Assembly (NCBI GenBank): GCA_030523325.1
Contig: JAUNIS010000016.1
Coordinates: 1-52,339 of the forward strand
Origin: Phascolarctobacterium sp.
GTDB lineage: Bacteria; Bacillota; Negativicutes; Acidaminococcales; Acidaminococcaceae
Length of the DNA: 52,339 nucleotides
Direction: 5' to 3'
A model generated the notes under the pieces. The model searched no databases and had not been told where the DNA came from. It saw nothing but the letters and a program-made list of their open reading frames with translations. The position numbers and the translations under genes were made by a program. Every line of letters starts with the position of its first letter. The stretch's first letter is position 1. Of this stretch, positions 1 to 9,967 are shown in pieces.

Positions 1-1106
<1,106 letters not shown>

Positions 1107-1184
1107 AATTGCGTCAGGCTCTCGCCGGACTATACTGGAGAACCGATTTGGCTCTCGTTATTTGTAAGAAATTAGTTTTGACTC

Positions 1185-1210
1185 GGTCATACGGCTAAAG
1201 CCGTGTGACC
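1185..1210 (-). other. Hairpin in the 16S leader
   Basis: An 11-bp stem (one G-T pair) with a 4-nt loop lies in the transcribed leader between the rRNA promoter and the mature 16S 5' end. No T-run follows, so it is not a terminator. Position suggests a precursor-processing or antitermination-leader structure; the exact role is not visible. Confidence 0.5.
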
Positions 1211-1282
1211 CGCACATCTGCTTCTCTAGGTTGTTGTTCAGTTTTCAAGGTTCGCGCGCCGCCGAGTGGCGACGACTCGTAT

Positions 1283-1311
1283 ATAATACCATATGTATCG
1301 GAGCGTGTCAA
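1283..1311 (-). promoter_or_regulatory. rRNA operon promoter
   Basis: Minus strand: -35 TTGACA at 1306-1311, 17-bp spacer, -10 TATTAT at 1283-1288, with an A/T-rich block just upstream (about 1316-1340) that resembles an UP element. The start site near 1276 gives a leader of about 170 nt before mature 16S. The rest of 1107-1567 holds only this leader and the terminator of the next operon. Confidence 0.85.
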
Positions 1312-1516
1312 CACCATTTTTGTAAAAATTTTTACACTTTTCCTTGAAACACTTGGTTCCGTTGCCGACGAAATGTTTTTACGAATGCACTTTTACAAGA
1401 TAATTTTTTTAGCATTTCGTCGATGATATGCCCAAGTCCGCGGGAATGTTTATATTTCTGTGTCAAAAACCTCGGGGCGTTAAATTTTTTTTACATGTTA
1501 AATTCCATATGAAATA

Positions 1517-1544
1517 GGACCATTCTTTCAACGAAGAATGGTCC
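1517..1544 (-). terminator. Hairpin downstream of scfB
   Basis: A perfect 11-bp stem with a 6-nt loop follows the scfB stop codon. The T-run on the minus side is poor, so it may act mainly as an mRNA 3' stabilising hairpin or a weak terminator. Confidence 0.5.
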
Positions 1545-1567
1545 GGAAAAAATTATTTTTAATAAAT

Positions 1568-2965
1568 TTATTCAACAAAAGTAAAATTGTTGAACTTAGT
1601 CCTCAAGTCATCACCCTCTTGTGCTTCAGCAGCTAGAACGGCTTGAATGAGGATTGCGTTTTCCAAACGTTTTTGTTGTAGCTTACAACCATAAGCATAA
1701 GGCTTTGAAATATCGCCATTAATTAAATCGGCATTAGCATGGCAACCACCACTACAGAAGAAACGGGCCCAGCACTTAGTGCATTCAGGTTTCGTCATAA
1801 CATGAGTGTGACGAAACTTTTGAACCAAGTCTTGTCTTTCGACACCAGTCTCAAGAGTTCCGAGTTTAAATTGTTCACGACCAACAAATTGGTGACATGG
1901 ATAAATATCACCATCGGCAGTAATTGCAAAATATTCGTGACCAGCGCCACAGCCTGCCAAACGTTTGGCAACACAAGGTCCATTATCGAGAGCAACATTA
2001 AAATGGAAGAAATCAAAGGGATCTCCCTCGTGACGTCTATCGAGATATGCACGAGCAAGCTTATCGTATTCTTCGAAGATTATCGGCAAATCTTCTTCTG
2101 TCAAAACCCAAGGCTCGTCGATTCCAACTACAGGTTCAACAGAAATTTCTTTCCCAACCTTTGTCATATCTAGCACATCTTCACAGAAATGCGTACTAAA
2201 ATGAGTATAAGTGCCACGTAAATAATAATTTTTGCCTTCACGACTTGCAATTACCTTCTTAAAGCCACGTACTGCTGCCTCATAGCTACCAGATTTATTT
2301 GGGAACGGTCGCATAGCATCGTGAGTTTCCTTTTTACCATCAAGACTAAGCACTAACATAACGCGATTATCGTTCAAGAATTTAATCTTTTCATCGTTTA
2401 GCAAAGTGCCGTTAGTAGTAAGAGTAAGCTTAATGTTTTTGCCAGTTTCTTTTTCACGATTGCGAACATATTCAACAATATGAGTTACAACCGGCCAATT
2501 CATCAAAGGCTCACCGCCAAACAGATCTAGTTCAAGATTATGACGTCTCTTACTTCCAGAAATTGCAAATTCAATTGCTTTTTCCGCAGTCTCCTTACTC
2601 ATCAATTGACGACAACCACCGAAAGCGCCTGTATCGGCAAAGCAATAACCACAACGAAGATTACAATCATGAGTTACCAAGAGACAAAGAGATTTTACGA
2701 TGGGAAGCTCTGCAAATGTAGGAGGCACCTGGAATGCAGGAGAAAAAAGCATTTCTTTTTTTTGCAAGTCTTGCATCTCTTCCATGGCTTCTTTAATATC
2801 CTCATCAGGATATTTTCCTTTAAGAGAAGCCATCGCCTCTTCTGGATTCGTACCATCGTAATAATCTAATAGGTCGTAAATTACCTCGTCCACAAGATGA
2901 ACGGCACCACTATTAACATCTAGCACCGCCATATTGTCGTCGAGTCGCATTTTATGGATTAACAT
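1568..2965 (-). CDS. scfB: Radical SAM thioether maturase of the SCIFF peptide (SPASM domain)
   Basis: 465 residues. An N-terminal peptide-recognition region (about 1-85) is followed by a radical SAM core whose [4Fe-4S]-binding CxxxCxxC is C101, C105, C108. A Cys-rich SPASM region carries C331, C339, C357, C395, C398, C404, C408 and C427, as expected for two auxiliary clusters. Family members install Cys-to-Thr thioether crosslinks in the six-cysteine SCIFF precursor, which here is encoded 64 bp upstream on the same strand. The start is supported by a purine-rich AAAGG site nearby. No protease/exporter gene of the system is adjacent; the downstream neighbour is the rRNA operon. Confidence 0.93.
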   Translation of the reverse strand: MLIHKMRLDDNMAVLDVNSGAVHLVDEVIYDLLDYYDGTNPEEAMASLKGKYPDEDIKEAMEEMQDLQKKEMLFSPAFQVPPTFAELPIVKSLCLLVTHDCNLRCGYCFADTGAFGGCRQLMSKETAEKAIEFAISGSKRRHNLELDLFGGEPLMNWPVVTHIVEYVRNREKETGKNIKLTLTTNGTLLNDEKIKFLNDNRVMLVLSLDGKKETHDAMRPFPNKSGSYEAAVRGFKKVIASREGKNYYLRGTYTHFSTHFCEDVLDMTKVGKEISVEPVVGIDEPWVLTEEDLPIIFEEYDKLARAYLDRRHEGDPFDFFHFNVALDNGPCVAKRLAGCGAGHEYFAITADGDIYPCHQFVGREQFKLGTLETGVERQDLVQKFRHTHVMTKPECTKCWARFFCSGGCHANADLINGDISKPYAYGCKLQQKRLENAILIQAVLAAEAQEGDDLRTKFNNFTFVE

Positions 2966-2980
2966 ATTGATAGCCTTTCA

Positions 2981-3014
2981 TAATAAAACAGCTCCCTGCA
3001 ACAACAGGGAGCTG
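2981..3014 (-). terminator. Intercistronic terminator/attenuator between scfA and scfB
   Basis: Minus strand: perfect 10-bp GC-rich stem (2989-2998 with 3005-3014), 6-nt loop, then TTTTATTAT. It lies between the scfA stop and the scfB ribosome binding site and probably makes most transcripts end after the peptide gene, with readthrough to the enzyme. Confidence 0.75.
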
Positions 3015-3029
3015 CATGTTGTTTAAAGA

Positions 3030-3176
3030 TTACTTGCTGTGTTCGCAAACTTGGTTGCCAACGGTGCAAGAGGTTTTGCAAGCGGATTGGCAGGAAGCAG
3101 GGCATTCGCCACAGCCGCCGGTGCGGAGAGTTTTGTTCAGCATAGCTTTATTAACAGTTTTGATATGTTTTCTCAT
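3030..3176 (-). CDS. scfA: SCIFF precursor peptide (six cysteines in about 45 residues)
   Basis: 48 residues, read directly on the minus strand. The basic leader MRKHIKTVNKAMLNKTLRTG is followed by a core with cysteines at 22, 25, 29, 33, 37 and 44, with Ser/Thr residues between them, ending in EHSK. This matches the SCIFF family, the ribosomally made peptide crosslinked by the radical SAM maturase encoded just downstream. The ATG follows a strong GGAGG site at 3184-3188. In known systems the Thr residues are crosslink acceptors; here that is inferred from family membership. The cellular role of mature SCIFF peptides is not established. Confidence 0.95.
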   Translation of the reverse strand: MRKHIKTVNKAMLNKTLRTGGCGECPASCQSACKTSCTVGNQVCEHSK

Positions 3177-3216
3177 TTGAAATACCTCCAGGTAATTATA
3201 TTATAAGTACAGTTTT

Positions 3217-3245
3217 ATTTTAGCTTATTTCCTGATATTATGCAA
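3217..3245 (-). promoter_or_regulatory. Probable scfA promoter
   Basis: Minus strand: TTGCAT at 3240-3245, 17-bp spacer, TAAAAT at 3217-3222, about 45 bp upstream of the scfA start. A second TATAAT nearby (about 3196-3201) lacks a matching -35. Confidence 0.5.
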
Positions 3246-3277
3246 GTAATTTTCTCTCATAAATTTTCTTACAAAAA

Positions 3278-4147
3278 TTATTTTATGAAAATATCTCTCA
3301 CAACATTAACATCAATGCCTTTTGTTTGTAAAAACCCAAAGAAATAAGCTTGCTCTAAACGTTTCTTGAAGCCTTCCAATCCATTACCGTCATCGGCCAC
3401 CGTCACGCGATACATCTCCATAGGAGCTTTTTTAAATGTATCCGGCGTATTCAGGCCAATATGCCCAGTTACCGCTCTATAAAAACCATATTCTTTAGCC
3501 TTGGCAATGACAAGCTCGTTATAGTCTCCATTTGGATAAGCAAGACTTCTGACGATATAGCGATTATAATTCTTTTTTAAATAAAAACGAGATGTAGATA
3601 ATTCCCAAGCCAAAAATTTCGGTTCAATTTTTGCAAGTGGTGCGTGACTCGTAGTATGAGAGCCAAGCTCCATACCATCAGCCAGCAAAGAAAAAATTTC
3701 AGTATCCCCCATTTTCTCTGGTTTACCGATGTCTTGGTTAATGACAAAGAATGTTCCCTTGGCTCCATATTTTTTCATAATGGGAATAGCAACTGTCGAA
3801 TTATTTTTGTAACCGTCATCAAAAGTTAAGCCGATAAATTTATCGACGCTCTCGCCATCACTCAATCGCTTAGCAATTTCTTCGACGGCAACAATTGTAT
3901 AGCCTTCTTCTTTTAAATATTTCATGTGGGATTCAAAAAGTTCCCCACTTAAAATTAGACTATCAGGCCAATTTTCTTTGCCTTCACGAGAGCCGACCGC
4001 GTGATACATAAGAATGGGGGCACCTATTTTCCTAAAGGCAGCGTATTCTTCTTTTAAACGAGCTTCGTTTTGAGTCCACCAGTAATAAGCAAAGCTGCAA
4101 AGACAAATAATAAGCACGCAGATTGCAGATAAAATTTTCTTAAGCAT
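3278..4147 (-). CDS. Membrane-anchored polysaccharide deacetylase (NodB/CE4 type)
   Basis: 289 residues from the ATG at 4147. One N-terminal hydrophobic helix (about 4-23) should anchor the protein with its catalytic domain outside the cytoplasm. The NodB domain begins at ILMYHA (45-50), has the catalytic/metal pair in TFDDG (D110, D111), metal histidines in SHTTSH (H164, H168), and AYPNG further on. Family members remove acetyl groups from N-acetylated envelope polysaccharide; the exact substrate cannot be read here. The start overlaps the whiA stop by 8 bp, indicating translational coupling. An upstream ORF extension to 4177 is rejected because it lies deeper inside whiA. Confidence 0.88.
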   Translation of the reverse strand: MLKKILSAICVLIICLCSFAYYWWTQNEARLKEEYAAFRKIGAPILMYHAVGSREGKENWPDSLILSGELFESHMKYLKEEGYTIVAVEEIAKRLSDGESVDKFIGLTFDDGYKNNSTVAIPIMKKYGAKGTFFVINQDIGKPEKMGDTEIFSLLADGMELGSHTTSHAPLAKIEPKFLAWELSTSRFYLKKNYNRYIVRSLAYPNGDYNELVIAKAKEYGFYRAVTGHIGLNTPDTFKKAPMEMYRVTVADDGNGLEGFKKRLEQAYFFGFLQTKGIDVNVVRDIFIK

Positions 4148-5078
4148 GACCTTCACCTGCGTCCACTCCGAGTTCAACAGCCATCTCCTGCAATTTTTTC
4201 AAGCGATGGTTGATGCCTGACTTACCAATACCACCAGAATATTCCACTAGATCATTTAAAGAAACATCAGGATATTTTAATCGCAGACGAGCAGTGTCCT
4301 CGAGGTTTTTCGACAAACTATGTAAGCCAATCCTTTCATCGAGAAATTTAATGCATTCCACCTGACGCATAGCAGCCTTGACAACCTTGTTTAAATTAGC
4401 AGTTTCACAATTAACCGCACGATTAACATCGTTGCGCAAATTTTTTACGATACGTACGTTTTCCATCTCGAGCCGTGCAGTATGTGCACCTATAAAGCTG
4501 AGAAAAGCAATAATGCTTTCAGCTTCTTTCATATAGACTATATAATCGTCCTTACGGTCGGTGAGTTTTGCTTTTAAATGGAAGCCATGCATGATTTTTA
4601 TAAGTGTACGAGCAAAAGTTTCGTTTTCCGTTACCATTTCCAAATGATAATCGCTAGAAGGCCTGCTGACACTTCCTCCGCCCATAAAAGCTCCTCTGAG
4701 ATAAGCGCGTCTGGGCATATCTTCTTTTATTAAATGATTATGCAAATCCGTGTCCATGCTTAAAAGCTGTAATTCGTCCAAGGCTTCACGTACAGCACGA
4801 CTCGGTAAAACTCTCACCTGATAGCGGTTATTTTTTTTCAAACGACGAGAACGGGTAATCATAACCTCAGTCTGTACATTATAATTAGACTTCAAAAGTT
4901 GTAAAACACGTCTTGCCAAGGCAGCATTTTCTGTTGAAAAGTGGATGCCAATATTCATGCCACGGATTACAATGGCGCCGCTCATTCGCAAAAGGCCAAG
5001 GAGCTCAGCTTTATCTTCTAACACAGTATTAGATTCGATGCGAGCCAATTCATTTTTTACATCATTTGAAAATGACAT
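4140..5078 (-). CDS. whiA: DNA-binding protein WhiA
   Basis: 312 residues, a normal length for the family. The N-terminal two thirds resembles the LAGLIDADG-like WhiA domain (it contains LRGAFMGGGS, where homing enzymes would carry catalytic acids), followed by a C-terminal helix-turn-helix region (about 225-300) with SLNDLVEYSGGIGKSGINHR. WhiA affects cell division, sporulation or chromosome segregation depending on the species. The classic rapZ-yvcK-whiA order is preserved here, 24 bp after yvcK, with the deacetylase gene coupled to its end. Confidence 0.95.
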   Translation of the reverse strand: MSFSNDVKNELARIESNTVLEDKAELLGLLRMSGAIVIRGMNIGIHFSTENAALARRVLQLLKSNYNVQTEVMITRSRRLKKNNRYQVRVLPSRAVREALDELQLLSMDTDLHNHLIKEDMPRRAYLRGAFMGGGSVSRPSSDYHLEMVTENETFARTLIKIMHGFHLKAKLTDRKDDYIVYMKEAESIIAFLSFIGAHTARLEMENVRIVKNLRNDVNRAVNCETANLNKVVKAAMRQVECIKFLDERIGLHSLSKNLEDTARLRLKYPDVSLNDLVEYSGGIGKSGINHRLKKLQEMAVELGVDAGEGHA

Positions 5079-5102
5079 CTACTTTCCCTTTCATAAGTAA
5101 TT

Positions 5103-6464
5103 TTAATCCTCTCGATTCATCTTGCGCATACCTTCACGCATAAAGAAATAATCGAAGAAGACCATGCCACGACCATATAGACGCAGCTTATAAATTAATT
5201 TAATCAGCACTCTCGCTAATTTACGCGGATTATGACGAACTAAATTTGTTTTGCTAATCAGACTTGCAGGCATGACATCGATACCCAGGTTACGTATTTT
5301 TTCAATATCGGGGGTAATAGGCATAGCACCTTCCGCGTTATATTTAGCTAATTGCTCGATAGTTATGTCTTGACTGTTAACAACAACATAATCCAAAAAT
5401 TGATGACCTACGTGATCTAAAAGAGCACGTACATGCTCGTAGGCACCGTAACCATCTGTTTCCCCAGGTTGAGTCATCACGTTGCAAATATAAATTTTGC
5501 GTGCCTTAGATTTAACTAAAGCTTCTCGAATGCCTTCTACCAAAAGATTAGGAATAACGGAAGTATAAAGACTGCCTGGCCCAAGCACGATAATATCCGC
5601 ATCCATAATCGCTTCAACAGCTCCTTTGGAAGCCTGAGCATCAGCTGGAATCATGTTCATGCGCTTAATACGTTTCCGAGCCTTGGGAATATCCGATTCA
5701 CCTGTTACAGTAGTACCGTCAGACATCTCAGCCATGAGGGAAATGTCTTCCATGGTAGAAGGAATAACACGACCACGTACCTTTAAGATTTGGCTAATGG
5801 CGTCGAGACCTGCTTCCATATTTCCTTCGGCCCCAGCCATACCTGCGATGAGTAAATTACCCACGCAGTGACCAGCGAGTGGAGAATCCCCTTCAAAACG
5901 ATAATTCATCAAACGTTCCATCAATGGTTCACGGTCGGCAAGTGCTGTCAAGCAGTTCCGCAAATCACCGGGCGGTATGATTCCAAGTTCTTTACGCAGA
6001 CGACCAGAAGAACCACCATCATCTGCAACAGTTACAAGAGCCGTACAATTATTAGTGATATATTTCATGCCACGCAGCAATGTGGATAAACCGGTGCCTC
6101 CACCAATTACTGTAATATTAGGACCATGAGTAAGCTTACGTTGATAGAAAATGGTTTCCATTATGGTGCCATTTTTATCAGGAACAACTGACTCTACTAC
6201 GGAGGCAATCAATTTACGAGTACCGTAAATCATAATTGCAAATCCCAAGAGGATAAGTCCAGCACCAACTGCCATAATCAAACGATTTGAATAACGACCA
6301 GTTGTTACGTAGGTCATTTGGAAGAGTAATTCCTCCAGTGTTCCCATGATTTGATAATTAAAGAAAAATGCAATGCCCAGAGCACACAACATTACCCCAA
6401 AGGTAAAAAGCAGTAACCAACGTTTTAGATTAATGCCTGGACAAAGCCAACTAATCCAACCCAT
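5103..6464 (-). CDS. yvcK: YvcK/CofD-like gluconeogenesis and morphogenesis factor
   Basis: 453 residues. The cytosolic domain from about residue 113 has the nucleotide-sugar-binding loop VIGGGTGLSTLLRG and the typical VADDGGSSGRLR and LGPGSLYTSVIPN blocks. Unlike the B. subtilis protein it carries an N-terminal extension of about 110 residues with two predicted membrane helices (about 14-33 and 61-80), so it is probably membrane attached. YvcK binds UDP-GlcNAc and links carbon status to peptidoglycan synthesis. A GAGG ribosome site precedes the ATG. Neighbours rapZ and whiA are its usual partners. Confidence 0.93.
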   Translation of the reverse strand: MGWISWLCPGINLKRWLLLFTFGVMLCALGIAFFFNYQIMGTLEELLFQMTYVTTGRYSNRLIMAVGAGLILLGFAIMIYGTRKLIASVVESVVPDKNGTIMETIFYQRKLTHGPNITVIGGGTGLSTLLRGMKYITNNCTALVTVADDGGSSGRLRKELGIIPPGDLRNCLTALADREPLMERLMNYRFEGDSPLAGHCVGNLLIAGMAGAEGNMEAGLDAISQILKVRGRVIPSTMEDISLMAEMSDGTTVTGESDIPKARKRIKRMNMIPADAQASKGAVEAIMDADIIVLGPGSLYTSVIPNLLVEGIREALVKSKARKIYICNVMTQPGETDGYGAYEHVRALLDHVGHQFLDYVVVNSQDITIEQLAKYNAEGAMPITPDIEKIRNLGIDVMPASLISKTNLVRHNPRKLARVLIKLIYKLRLYGRGMVFFDYFFMREGMRKMNRED

Positions 6465-6475
6465 AATTTCCTCAC

Positions 6476-7333
6476 TTATTTACCAGAAATTTCTCTATGA
6501 GTAATCTCAGCATTATAACCTTTAGACTTCAAATGTTCGTATAGCTTATTGGCAATAAAAACGCTACGGTGTTGACCACCAGTACAACCAACTGAAATCA
6601 CGAGTTGGGCCTTGCCTTCGTTAATGTATTGGGGCACGAGATAATCTAAAAGCTGTTCTTCTAATCTAAGATATGTATTGGTTTGTTCATGACGAAGCAA
6701 AAATTCTTGAATAGGAAGATCATTCCCTGTCAAAGGACGCAGCTCTTCTACATAAAAAGGATTAGGCAAAAAGCGTACATCCAAAACTAAATCGCTATCT
6801 AAAGGCAAGCCATGCTTAAAGCCAAAGGAACGAACAACGATTCCCATTTTATTTGAAGCACTAGTTTCGCCAACAAATTCTAGCACCTTGTTTTTTAATT
6901 GAGCAGATGTAATATCACTGGTATCAATGATAGCGGTTGCTCTCATCTTAATCGGTTCAAGAAGCTCTCTTTCTTGTTGAATATTACTTAGCAGAGATGT
7001 TTTAGCTCCCAGAGGATGACGACGACGAGTTTCTTTATAACGACGCACTAAGGCTGCGTCATCCGCAGTCAAAAATAAAAGCTCATACTTTTGACCCGAT
7101 GCTTCCATTTCATCAAGTACTTCTACTAAACTATTAAAGAAACGACCACCGCGAATATCTACAACTAAAGCAACTTTTTCTTCAGATGTTTGACGACAAA
7201 GTTCTGCAAATTTAGGAATCAAGGTTGCAGGCAGATTATCGATACAGAAAAAATTAAAATCTTCGAGAGTATGAACAACTTGAGTCTTGCCCGCACCACT
7301 AAGTCCTGTAATTATTAAGAAGTGTGATTGCAT
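6476..7333 (-). CDS. rapZ: RNase adapter / nucleotide-binding protein RapZ (YvcJ)
   Basis: 285 residues. Walker A GLSGAGKT is at 10-17, and the C-terminal half ends with the conserved SVGCTGGQHRSV segment typical of RapZ. In enteric bacteria RapZ senses glucosamine-6-phosphate and directs small-RNA decay; in Firmicutes YvcJ is an ATP/GTP-binding protein tied to YvcK function. First gene of rapZ-yvcK-whiA-deacetylase, with 11 bp to yvcK. A GAGGTGA site precedes the ATG. Confidence 0.95.
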   Translation of the reverse strand: MQSHFLIITGLSGAGKTQVVHTLEDFNFFCIDNLPATLIPKFAELCRQTSEEKVALVVDIRGGRFFNSLVEVLDEMEASGQKYELLFLTADDAALVRRYKETRRRHPLGAKTSLLSNIQQERELLEPIKMRATAIIDTSDITSAQLKNKVLEFVGETSASNKMGIVVRSFGFKHGLPLDSDLVLDVRFLPNPFYVEELRPLTGNDLPIQEFLLRHEQTNTYLRLEEQLLDYLVPQYINEGKAQLVISVGCTGGQHRSVFIANKLYEHLKSKGYNAEITHREISGK

Positions 7334-7366
7334 TTTTGTATCACCTCGAATTCATTAGTAACTTTA

Positions 7367-7372
7367 ATTATA
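7367..7372 (-). promoter_or_regulatory. rapZ operon promoter, extended -10
   Basis: Minus strand TGTTATAAT, an extended -10 with no clear -35 at 17 bp, 34 bp before the rapZ start. Confidence 0.55.
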
Positions 7373-7395
7373 ACATATTAAAAAACAAGTTTAAA

Positions 7396-7427
7396 ACAAA
7401 AAAATAGGATTGACCTGAGTCAATCCT
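7396..7427 (-). terminator. rny terminator
   Basis: Minus strand 9-bp stem (7406-7414 with 7419-7427), 4-nt loop, followed by ATTTTTTTG. Confidence 0.85.
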
Positions 7428-7489
7428 ATAAAATCTCAATTTTAATCAAAATGCTCATAGTAGTTCGGCTACGGTGAACATGTTTTAAA

Positions 7490-9034
7490 TTATTTTGCAT
7501 AATCAACAGCACGAGTCTCGCGAATGATTACGACTTTAATTTGACCAGGATATTCCATTTCGGCTTCAATCTTCTTGGAAATATCGCGTGCCAAAATAAT
7601 TGCACCATCGTCGTCGATAACCTCGGGCTTAACCATGATACGAATCTCACGACCTGCTTGAACCGCATAGCATTTCTCTACACCATCAAAGGATTCAGAG
7701 ATTTCTTCCAATCGAGTTAAACGTTTCAAGTAAGATTCAAGAGTTTCACGTCTTGCACCAGGACGAGCTGCGGATACAGCATCGGCCGCACTTACGAGCA
7801 CAGCCTCAATGCTCTTAGCCTCGCAATCTCCATGATGGGATAAAATTGTGTTGATAACAAGCTCGGATTCACGATATTTTTTGGCAATTTCTCCACCGAT
7901 TTCTACGTGAGTGCCTTCCATTTCGTGGTCAACAGACTTACCAATATCGTGAAGAAGACCTGCGCGTTTAGCCAAGGTAACATCAACACCAAGCTCAGCA
8001 GCCATGTTGCCAGCTAATGTAGCAACCTCTACGGAATGGTTCAAACAATTTTGTCCATAAGATGTACGATATCTCATACGTCCTAAGAGTTTAACCATTT
8101 CAGGATGGATTCCGTGAATACCAAGACTGAAGACAGCTTGTTCGCCAGCTTCTTTAATTTTTTGCTCAACTTCTTTTTGTGCTTTTTCAACCATTTCTTC
8201 AATGCGGGACGGATGAATACGACCGTCATTGATTAATTTTTCCAAAGCTATGCGAGCAATTTCGCGACGAACCGGATCAAAACCAGAAATAATTACGGCT
8301 TCCGGAGTATCATCAATAATTAAATCGATACCGGTAAGTGTTTCCAAGGTGCGGATATTACGACCTTCACGACCGATAATGCGACCCTTCATTTCATCGT
8401 TAGGCAGTGCTACAACGGATACGGTAGTCTCTGCTACATGGTCAGCAGCACAACGTTGAATTGCCAAGGAGATAATTTCGCGAGCTTTTTTATCAGCCTC
8501 ATCCTTAGCTTTTTGTTCCATATCTTTAATAAGCATTGCAGATTCGTGTTTTACTTCGTCGCCTAAAGTGGCTAAAAGTTCTTGTTTAGCTTCTTCGCTA
8601 GTTAAACCAGCCAAGCGTTCAAGTTCCGCAGTTTGTTTTTTAACGAGAGCATCAGCTTTTTCTTGAGTAGCATTTAAACGTTGTTCTTTAGAAGCTAGTT
8701 TTTCTTCCTTGCGCTCAAAAGATTCGATCTTTCTGTCGAGATTTTCTTCTTTTTGTTGGAGACGGCGTTCTTGACGTTGCATATCGCTACGTCTTTCCTT
8801 GTTCTCGCGTTCCATTTCATTACGCATGCGATGAATTTCTTCCTTAGCTTCCATCATCATCTCTTTGCGTTTATCCTCACAAGATTTTTCTGCATCTTGC
8901 ATGATTTTAATTGCTTGTTCTTCTGCGGTAGCGATTTTGCTTTCGGCTACGTTCTTACGATACATATAGCCAACACCAACGCCTAAGATAGCACAAACAA
9001 CAGCAGCTCCAATAATCGTTAAAATGATCCTCAC
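7490..9034 (-). CDS. rny: Ribonuclease Y
   Basis: 514 residues if read from the GTG at 9034. An N-terminal membrane helix (about 3-24) is followed by a long charged coiled coil (to about 195), a KH RNA-binding domain with [12 protein letters not shown], and an HD phosphohydrolase domain with [12 protein letters not shown]. RNase Y is the membrane-bound endonuclease that starts mRNA decay in Firmicutes. The start is odd: the GTG sits directly against the AGGAG ribosome site with no spacing, a stop codon lies two codons upstream, and the next ATG would remove the membrane helix. An ATT 8 nt after the AGGAGG (codon 4) is better placed. The family call is certain; the first codon is not. Confidence 0.95.
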   Translation of the reverse strand: MRIILTIIGAAVVCAILGVGVGYMYRKNVAESKIATAEEQAIKIMQDAEKSCEDKRKEMMMEAKEEIHRMRNEMERENKERRSDMQRQERRLQQKEENLDRKIESFERKEEKLASKEQRLNATQEKADALVKKQTAELERLAGLTSEEAKQELLATLGDEVKHESAMLIKDMEQKAKDEADKKAREIISLAIQRCAADHVAETTVSVVALPNDEMKGRIIGREGRNIRTLETLTGIDLIIDDTPEAVIISGFDPVRREIARIALEKLINDGRIHPSRIEEMVEKAQKEVEQKIKEAGEQAVFSLGIHGIHPEMVKLLGRMRYRTSYGQNCLNHSVEVATLAGNMAAELGVDVTLAKRAGLLHDIGKSVDHEMEGTHVEIGGEIAKKYRESELVINTILSHHGDCEAKSIEAVLVSAADAVSAARPGARRETLESYLKRLTRLEEISESFDGVEKCYAVQAGREIRIMVKPEVIDDDGAIILARDISKKIEAEMEYPGQIKVVIIRETRAVDYAK

Positions 9035-9439
9035 CTCCTAATAGTGAATTTTCCAAAGTTTAATTTCATAAAAATTGCATAAATAAATATAAGGAGGCCA
9101 GGAGCAAAAACCTGTAGATTTCTTTAAAATTTTAATTATCTATGTTAACGAAGTCTAAAAAGTTTCGCTTATGGGTCCAAAAATATAAATTTATGCACGA
9201 AAATAACAGGCGCACGTTCTGCGTCTGCTATGAGATGTCCTTATTCAGTTGATTCTATATCCGATTTATTAAAAATATATTCTTCCCGATGTTAAAATCT
9301 ATATCTATAAAATAAAATCTATAATAAAATCCTGAAACAGGGCAAAAAAATAAGGTAACACCAAGTGTTACCTAAAAAATAAACACGATTGGGTACTTAC
9401 ATTTTAAATAAAATATAAGCAAATGTCAAGTTTTGTACA
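9035..9439. other. 405-bp intergenic region between recX and rny
   Basis: Very A/T-rich and without a credible ORF. It contains the recX terminator (9345-9373), a tandem AAAATCTATA repeat near 9293-9325, a weak 7-bp hairpin with one mismatch at 9207-9227 followed on the minus strand by TTATTTT, and a possible rny promoter on the minus strand (TTGGAC, 17 bp, TAGACT, about 9148-9176). The last two are tentative. Confidence 0.4.
9343..9373 (-). terminator. recA-recX terminator
   Basis: Minus strand 9-bp stem (9353-9361 with 9365-9373) with a tight 3-nt loop, followed by TATTTTTTTG. Confidence 0.85.
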
Positions 9440-9967
9440 CTACATATCGTCATCGAAATGTAATTCTTCTAACAAAATACGGACATATCGTGAAGAAAAA
9501 CCACGGGCTACCATAAAACGAGAGGCGGCCCCGTATATTTTAGGGTCCTTCGTCCCAAGCAATGCAATTTTTTTCTTGTTTCGATTAAGGAAGATACTTG
9601 CTGCCTTTCTTGCATGTTCTTCTTCTAAATCGCTGGTAAATGCTTCTAAAATTGTGCTGATAAGCTCTTGCTTGATACTGCGTTTAGTAAGTTCGGCTTG
9701 TAAATGCAGCTTACCGTAGGAACCTTTACTGAGCCAAGCAGCATAAACTCTCTCAGCATAACGTTCTTCATTAAGAATGCCGTATTCATTTAGTTTTTCA
9801 ACAGCTTCCTTAGCCTGTTCATCTGTGGCTCCTTTTTTCTTTAACCTATCAGTCATAGCTTTTTCGCTAAAGTCATGATAATTCAAAAGATCTAGAGCCT
9901 TGTCATAAGCCTCCGCCGAGCTTTGCATTTCTAATTTAGTTTTCTTCGTTAAAGACCGGTTCAGCAT
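9440..9967 (-). CDS. recX: Regulatory protein RecX
   Basis: 175 residues of helical RecX repeats; an [14 protein letters not shown] element and [13 protein letters not shown] are typical. RecX inhibits or modulates RecA filaments and usually follows recA, as here, where the ORF overlaps the recA end by 32 bp. The ATG at 9967 has a GAGG site about 9 nt upstream within recA; an internal ATG at 9928, just after the recA stop, is the alternative start and would lose 13 non-conserved residues. Confidence 0.92.
   Translation of the reverse strand: MLNRSLTKKTKLEMQSSAEAYDKALDLLNYHDFSEKAMTDRLKKKGATDEQAKEAVEKLNEYGILNEERYAERVYAAWLSKGSYGKLHLQAELTKRSIKQELISTILEAFTSDLEEEHARKAASIFLNRNKKKIALLGTKDPKIYGAASRFMVARGFSSRYVRILLEELHFDDDM

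Noticed and set aside
1205..1426. 73-codon plus-strand ORF
   Set aside because: It runs antisense through the rRNA promoter and leader, with no ribosome site and no family resemblance.
1461..1466. TTGACA on the minus strand as a second rRNA promoter
   Set aside because: No -10 element at 16-19 bp; the nearest A/T hexamer is only 6 bp away.
9100..9125. AAGGAGG on the plus strand in the rny-recX gap as a gene start
   Set aside because: No start codon or open frame follows; a stop appears within a few codons.
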